From NCBI GenBank assembly GCA_964455335.1, contig CAYVVW010000048.1, positions 1-13,514 on the forward strand: DNA of 13,514 bases, given 5' to 3'. Below the pieces are notes generated by a model. It saw only the letters and a list, made by a program, of their open reading frames with translations. It was not told the origin of the DNA and made no database searches. The position numbers and the translations under genes were made by a program. Shown in pieces: positions 10,118-13,514 of this stretch (position 1 is the stretch's first letter; every line of letters begins with the position of its first letter). The stretch is from Marvinbryantia sp964455335 (lineage in GTDB: Bacteria; Bacillota; Clostridia; Lachnospirales; Lachnospiraceae).

Positions 10118-10906
10118 ATGATAGAGAGCATTTCAAACAAACAAATCAAGCACTTGGCGCAGCTGCAGACAAAGGCAAAGGCGAGAAGGGAGGAGGGGCT
10201 TTACGTCGTGGAGGGCGTGCGGATGTTCCGCGAGATCCCGCGGCCTCTTTTGGTCAAGACGTATGCCTCGTGGTCCTTCTTAAAGAAAAAAGAAAACCGC
10301 GACCTGCTCGCGGGGATGGACGTGGAGGAAGTGCTGGACGGCGTTTTTTCCTATGTCAGCGCGACAAAAACCCCGCAGGGGATCTTGAGCGTGGTGCGGC
10401 AGCAGACGTATGCCTTATCCGACCTGTTCCAAAAAGAGCCGCCGCTTTTGCTGCTTTTGGAAGGCATCCAGGACCCGGGCAACCTGGGCACGATTTTCCG
10501 CACGGCGGAGGCGGCCGGCGTCTCGGGGATCGTGATGACGGGCTGCGCGGACATCTACAACCCAAAGACCGTGCGCGCGACGATGGGGGCGCTCTACCGG
10601 ATGCCATTTGTGTGCGCGGGCGATTTTCGCGCGGCATTTGACGCATGTCGGGCGCGTCAGGTTCGCATCCACGCCGCGCAGCTGCAGGGCGAGTGCGCCT
10701 ATACCCAAAAAGACTATCGGGGCGGGTGCGCCTTTTTGGTCGGGAATGAGGGAAATGGGCTGTCGCAGGAGGCGGCATCCCTGGCGGACGGGGCGGTCAA
10801 AATCCCCATGAGCCAGGGGGCGGATTCCCTCAACGCGGCCGTGGCGACGGCGGTCCTGCTATTCGAGGCGAAGCGGCAGCGGGATGCCGTGAAAACTTTC
10901 CATTGA
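10118..10906 (+). CDS. SpoU/TrmH-family rRNA 2'-O-methyltransferase
   Basis: This is a SPOUT-class enzyme that should transfer methyl from S-adenosylmethionine to a ribose 2'-OH in 23S rRNA or tRNA. The start at ATG 10118 (MIESISNKQIKHLAQLQTKA) fits the family; a GTG at 10109 in the same frame would add three residues. The length is 262 residues. The N-terminal substrate-binding domain contains KARREEGLYVVEGVRMF and TKTPQGI. The catalytic domain has motif 1 (DPGNLGTIFRTAEAAG, Asp119, Asn122), motif 2 (FLVGNEGNGLS, Asn210-Glu211) and motif 3 (SLNAAVATAVLLFEA, from Ser237), which form the trefoil knot. The exact target nucleotide cannot be told. It closes the operon; its TGA (10904-10906) lies within the -35 box of the next promoter, and no terminator is seen. 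Confidence 0.9.
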   Translation: MIESISNKQIKHLAQLQTKAKARREEGLYVVEGVRMFREIPRPLLVKTYASWSFLKKKENRDLLAGMDVEEVLDGVFSYVSATKTPQGILSVVRQQTYALSDLFQKEPPLLLLLEGIQDPGNLGTIFRTAEAAGVSGIVMTGCADIYNPKTVRATMGALYRMPFVCAGDFRAAFDACRARQVRIHAAQLQGECAYTQKDYRGGCAFLVGNEGNGLSQEAASLADGAVKIPMSQGADSLNAAVATAVLLFEAKRQRDAVKTFH

Positions 10907-10931
10907 CAAAGGTTTCGCATTGGTATACAAT
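10903..10931 (+). promoter_or_regulatory. Near-consensus sigma-A promoter for the cell-wall hydrolase
   Basis: TTGACA (10903-10908, perfect -35) and TACAAT (10926-10931) are 17 bases apart, putting transcription start at about 10938. The -35 box overlaps the stop codon of the methyltransferase. The leader to the chosen start codon at 11105 is about 165 bases and consists mostly of repeat copy B. Confidence 0.85.
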
Positions 10932-10940
10932 GGGAACGTA

Positions 10941-10959
10941 ACAAATTTAACAAATTTGT
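10941..10959 (+). promoter_or_regulatory. Perfect inverted repeat at the transcription start (possible operator)
   Basis: ACAAATTT (10941-10948) and AAATTTGT (10952-10959) form a perfect 8-bp dyad around AAC, two or three bases after the predicted start of transcription. The position suits a repressor site. It coincides with the outer end of repeat copy B; in copy A the dyad is imperfect. No known operator consensus is recognised. Confidence 0.4.
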
Positions 10960-11050
10960 AATAATTGTTGCCAGGGTGGAAAGCCCTTTCCCACGACATG
11001 CTTGCATGTCGGTGGAGAAGGGTACGATGAAACAGCGTGCCAAATGCTCG
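10941..11050 (+). repeat. Structured interspersed repeat, copy B (hydrolase leader)
   Basis: This copy matches the reverse complement of 2991-3112 over its length, without the 11-bp duplication. It can form a short AGGG/CCCT hairpin (10973-10987), then a long hairpin centred on the perfect palindrome arms CGACATGC (10994-11001) and GCATGTCG (11004-11011), whose outer stem pairs CCCTTT with the AAGGG of an RBS-like GGAGAAGGG. A third hairpin is GGTACG (11021-11026) with CGTGCC (11036-11041), whose nine-base loop begins with ATG. No T-run follows, so it is not an intrinsic terminator. It lies wholly within the hydrolase mRNA leader. Confidence 0.7.
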
Positions 11051-11104
11051 AAACAATCCGTAGGGCATACCGCAACATCATTACAATATGGGAGGTTTTC
11101 GCGT

Positions 11105-12475
11105 ATGCTTAGCAAAGGGAAACAACCGGTTTTTCTTCTGGTTTTTGCGTGCCTTTTGGCGTGGGTTGCCCCATCGGTGGCCATGGCTGCCGGAAACAAG
11201 TGCGGGGGATATGACGTGGCGGTGGCCAATGTCGAGGACTCCCTGCTCATTCGCGACGTTTCCGACACCAAAGGCGCGGTGATCGGCTACCTGCCGGCCG
11301 CGGCGGGCGTGCTGGTGCGCGACATGGACGAGGCGTGGACCAAGGTGCAGTCCGGCGGCGTGACAGGGTATGTCAAGACAGAGTTTCTCGCCTTTGGCGA
11401 ACAGGCCGATGCGCTCAAATCCGTCTATGGCGTGGCGGGGGCTGTCGCGTCCTGGGATGGGGTCAAGGTCTTTGCGGATTATACGGACACCACTTCCGTG
11501 ATCGGCATGATCGACGCAGGGGAGGGGTATGCCGTGCTCGGCAGCACCGCGAACTGGGTGGAAGTGCAGCTCTCCGATGGCAGCGTGGGCTACCTTGCGG
11601 CAGAGGACGTGCAAATGACCACCGTGCTCGACACGGCAGTTCCGATGGATGCGACCTTCCAGATGCCGGCGGAGGAAATGGCTGATGGGGATGGCAGCGG
11701 CGGCACGGGCGATGGCAGTGACGCCATCGATGGAAGCGATGGCTATTACGATGGAACGGACGGCACGGGCAGTTCCGGCGATGGAAGCGGGTACTGGGAT
11801 GACAGTGCGGACAGCGGATATGCCAGCGGTTCTGGTTACGAAAGCGGGTACTGGGATGGCGGCACGGACAGCGGATATGCCAGCGATTCGGGTTACGGAA
11901 ACGATGGCTATTACGATGGAACGGATGGCACAGGCAGTTCCGGCGATGGAAGCGGCTACTGGGACGGCGGCACGAACAGTGGATATGCCAGCGGTTCGGG
12001 TTACGAAAGTAGCTACTGGGATGGCAGCACGGACAGCGGATATGCCAGCAGTTCCGGCGATGGAAGCGACTCCTACGATGGTGGCACGGGCGACGCGTCT
12101 GGCAGTGGCGGATCGTCCAGTGGCGGTGTCGCGTATGCCGGCACTACCCAGTCGGATTTGGATCTTTTGGCGGCTCTGATTTATTGCGAGGCGGGCAACC
12201 AAAGTGCGGAGGGGAAAGTGGCAGTCGGCCAGGTCGTCTTAAACCGCGTGGGCGATTCCAACTTTGCGGACAACATCCACGACGTGATTTATCAGAGCGG
12301 CCAGTTCACGCCGGCATCCACCGGATGGCTGGATCAAGTGATCGGTAATGCGCCGCAAGACTGCTACGACGCCGCGCAGGCCGCATTGAACGGAGAGGGC
12401 ACTGTGGGCGGCAGCTTGTACTTTAATGGTGGAACGGGGCAGGGGCTCCAGATCGGGGATCACCAGTTCTATTAG
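11105..12475 (+). CDS. Secreted SH3 - repeat linker - SleB/CwlJ-type cell-wall hydrolase
   Basis: I start at the ATG at 11105 because GGGAGG (11090-11095) precedes it and it gives a compact signal peptide (MLSKGKQP, then a hydrophobic core to about residue 25, likely cut after Ala28 in AMA). An in-frame ATG at 11027 or GTG at 10976 would add 26 or 43 residues of repeat-derived sequence. The mature protein has two bacterial SH3-like domains (about 38-97 and 112-171) for wall binding. A Gly/Ser/Asp/Tyr-rich linker (about 185-345) follows, then a Hydrolase_2 domain (LLAALIYCEAGNQ, catalytic-type Glu362, EGKVAVGQVVLNRV, YQSGQFTPA). SleB/CwlJ enzymes degrade spore cortex peptidoglycan; members with SH3 domains may act on vegetative wall. 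The 456-residue frame ends in TAG, beyond which similar sequence continues. Confidence 0.85.
   Translation: MLSKGKQPVFLLVFACLLAWVAPSVAMAAGNKCGGYDVAVANVEDSLLIRDVSDTKGAVIGYLPAAAGVLVRDMDEAWTKVQSGGVTGYVKTEFLAFGEQADALKSVYGVAGAVASWDGVKVFADYTDTTSVIGMIDAGEGYAVLGSTANWVEVQLSDGSVGYLAAEDVQMTTVLDTAVPMDATFQMPAEEMADGDGSGGTGDGSDAIDGSDGYYDGTDGTGSSGDGSGYWDDSADSGYASGSGYESGYWDGGTDSGYASDSGYGNDGYYDGTDGTGSSGDGSGYWDGGTNSGYASGSGYESSYWDGSTDSGYASSSGDGSDSYDGGTGDASGSGGSSSGGVAYAGTTQSDLDLLAALIYCEAGNQSAEGKVAVGQVVLNRVGDSNFADNIHDVIYQSGQFTPASTGWLDQVIGNAPQDCYDAAQAALNGEGTVGGSLYFNGGTGQGLQIGDHQFY
11738..12067 (+). repeat. 165-bp tandem duplication in the hydrolase linker
   Basis: Two 165-bp units (11738-11902 and 11903-12067, both beginning GATGGCTATTACGATGGAAC) encode 55 residues each. 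Inside each are two shorter versions of about 19 residues with the pattern SGYWDGGTDSGYASGSGYE. The DNA similarity is high, so the duplication is recent or kept uniform by recombination. The linker is acidic and Tyr/Gly-rich and is probably flexible and extended. Confidence 0.85.
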
Positions 12476-12511
12476 GATTCTCAGTTCTATTGGGATCAAC
12501 CGTTCTAGGAA
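12454..12511 (+). repeat. C-terminal mini-repeat running through the hydrolase stop codon
   Basis: CAGTTCTATTAGGAT is followed by CAGTTCTATTGGGAT and then CCGTTCTAG. Read in the hydrolase frame this gives HQFY, amber stop, DSQFYWDQPF, second amber stop. The two copies differ at the TAG/TGG codon, so a single base decides whether the protein ends at 12475 or eleven codons later. Confidence 0.65.
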
Positions 12512-12538
12512 AGGATGCCCAGAAAGGGAGGTGGGAGT

Positions 12539-12976
12539 TTGAAACCTGTTTATTGGCTGATTCTTTTTGTCCTGCTCCTCGTGATTGAGGGATTCACCAT
12601 GGGGCTTACCACGATTTGGTTTGCCGGCGGGGCCTTGGTCGCAATGGCGGTCAGTATGTTGGGCGGGGATATTTGGGCGCAGTGCATTGCCGGGCTGGCG
12701 GTGTCCCTTGTGCTCCTTGTCTTTACCAGGCCGTTTGCCTTGCGCTATATCAACCGAAACCATGTCAAGACAAATGCGGACAGCCTTGTCGGACAGACTG
12801 CCGTCGTGACGGAGACGGTCGCAAACTTGCAAAACACGGGAACCGTGCGAGTGCGGGGGCAGGAATGGACGGCGCGTACCAAGACGGACGACCAGACCAT
12901 CGGTGTCGGGACGCATGTGCGCGTGGACGCCATCGAGGGGGTCAAGCTCATTGTGGAAGAAGAGGAGAATACGTAA
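12539..12976 (+). CDS. NfeD-like membrane protein (short form)
   Basis: I start at the TTG at 12539, six bases after GGGAGGT (12526-12532). An upstream ATG at 12515 would add eight residues but has a poorly placed site. The 145-residue protein has three membrane segments (about 4-18, 23-41, 46-63) and a soluble C-terminal OB-fold (about 82-140: SLVGQTAVVTETV, then GTVRVRGQEWTART and GTHVRVDAIEGVKLIV). It lacks the N-terminal ClpP-like protease domain of long NfeD proteins. NfeD proteins are almost always paired with SPFH/stomatin-like proteins, as here, and are thought to support membrane microdomain organisation. Its stop touches the next start codon. No promoter or terminator is obvious in the 63 bases after the hydrolase, so they may be co-transcribed. 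Confidence 0.9.
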   Translation: MKPVYWLILFVLLLVIEGFTMGLTTIWFAGGALVAMAVSMLGGDIWAQCIAGLAVSLVLLVFTRPFALRYINRNHVKTNADSLVGQTAVVTETVANLQNTGTVRVRGQEWTARTKTDDQTIGVGTHVRVDAIEGVKLIVEEEENT

Positions 12977-13514
12977 GTGGCGATTATTATTTTATTGGTC
13001 TTTTTGGCGGCATTGGTTTGCGCGGGCTGCATCAAAGTCGTCCCGCAGGCATATGGGTATGTGATCGAGCGTCTGGGCGGTTACCAGACCACGTGGGGCG
13101 TCGGCATTCATTTCAAAATGCCGATCATCGACAAGGTCGCGCGGAAAGTGATTTTGAAAGAGCAAGTGGTGGACTTTGACCCGCAGCCGGTCATCACGAA
13201 AGACAACGTGACCATGCGCATCGACACGATCGTCTTTTACCAGATTACCGACCCGAAGCTCTATGCCTACGGCGTTGACAACCCGATCATGGCCATCGAA
13301 AACCTGACGGCCACCACCCTGCGCAACATCGTGGGCGAGCTGGAACTGGACGAGACGCTCACCTCGCGGGATGTCATCAACACGAAGATGCGCGCGGCCC
13401 TCGACCTTGCGACGGACCCATGGGGCATCAAGGTCAACCGCGTGGAGCTAAAGAGCATCATTCCCCCGGCGGCCATCCAGGAAGCCATGGAAAAACAGAT
13501 GAAGGCCGAGCGCG
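12977..13514 (+). CDS. SPFH/Band 7 membrane protein, QmcA/slipin-like (3' truncated)
   Basis: A GTG at 12977 directly follows the NfeD stop, with GAGGAG just upstream inside nfeD. The frame is open to the end of the window (179 full codons), so the C-terminus is missing. An N-terminal membrane anchor (AIIILLVFLAALVCAG, about residues 2-18) leads into an SPFH domain: VVPQAYGYVIERLGGY, then GIHFKMPIIDKV, ITKDNVTMRIDTIVFYQI, TLRNIVGELELDE and GIKVNRVELKSIIPP. This arrangement is closest to QmcA/slipin-type proteins, which oligomerise at the cytoplasmic membrane, and the NfeD neighbour supports it. The exact physiological role is not known. Confidence 0.93.
   Translation, partial: MAIIILLVFLAALVCAGCIKVVPQAYGYVIERLGGYQTTWGVGIHFKMPIIDKVARKVILKEQVVDFDPQPVITKDNVTMRIDTIVFYQITDPKLYAYGVDNPIMAIENLTATTLRNIVGELELDETLTSRDVINTKMRAALDLATDPWGIKVNRVELKSIIPPAAIQEAMEKQMKAER

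Noticed and set aside
10973..11022. Intrinsic terminator after the methyltransferase
   Set aside because: The hairpins in this region are not followed by a T-run and lie downstream of a strong promoter for the next gene.
10976..11104. Upstream in-frame starts (GTG 10976, ATG 11027) for the hydrolase
   Set aside because: They would add repeat-derived, partly hairpin-buried sequence before the signal peptide. The ATG at 11105 has a better RBS and a normal signal peptide.
11081..12202. Long minus-strand open frame (373 codons) opposite the hydrolase
   Set aside because: It is the antisense reading of the Gly/Ser repeat region and gives a low-complexity Ile/Ala/Val/Thr sequence with no recognisable domain. 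The plus strand has signal peptide, SH3 and hydrolase motifs.

Overview
The window looks like chromosome from a fairly GC-rich Firmicute of the class Clostridia, most likely Lachnospiraceae-like. This is inferred from strong AGGAGG-type ribosome binding sites, sigma-A style promoters with 17-bp spacers, TTG and GTG starts, a SleB/CwlJ-type hydrolase, and the block S1-protein (CvfB type) - dnaE - pfkA - TrmH methyltransferase. All long genes are on the plus strand. The first gene is cut at its 5' end and the last at its 3' end.

Layout. (1) 1-1957: the end of an OmpR-family response regulator, its overlapping membrane histidine kinase, and an intrinsic terminator. (2) 2014-2936: a lone Rpn/PD-(D/E)XK 'transposase-family' nuclease gene. 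It has its own promoter and a 5' leader whose C-rich arm can pair either with the start of the transcript or with the gene's ribosome binding site. (3) 2937-3155: a structured repeat (copy A, inverted), with a possible 25-residue minus-strand peptide ORF and a promoter for the next gene. (4) 3156-10906: an apparently continuous transcription unit: orphan CitB-type response regulator, a short tandem-repeat tract, acyl-ACP thioesterase, CvfB-like S1 protein, DNA polymerase III alpha (DnaE), 6-phosphofructokinase, and a SpoU/TrmH rRNA methyltransferase. (5) 10903-13514: a near-consensus promoter whose -35 box overlaps the methyltransferase stop codon, repeat copy B, a secreted SH3 - Gly/Ser/Tyr repeat - SleB-type cell-wall hydrolase, then NfeD and an SPFH (stomatin/flotillin-like) protein.

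The most unusual signals are non-coding. About 110-120 bp of similar sequence lies in inverted orientation in two intergenic regions 8 kb apart (2991-3112 and 10941-11050). The two copies keep three potential hairpins, and one substitution preserves pairing. In both copies an ATG sits in the loop of the last hairpin. The Rpn leader looks like a simple RNA switch. The most notable protein oddity is a tryptophan in the nucleotide-binding GGDGS loop of phosphofructokinase. Everything here comes from reading the sequence; no database search was made.
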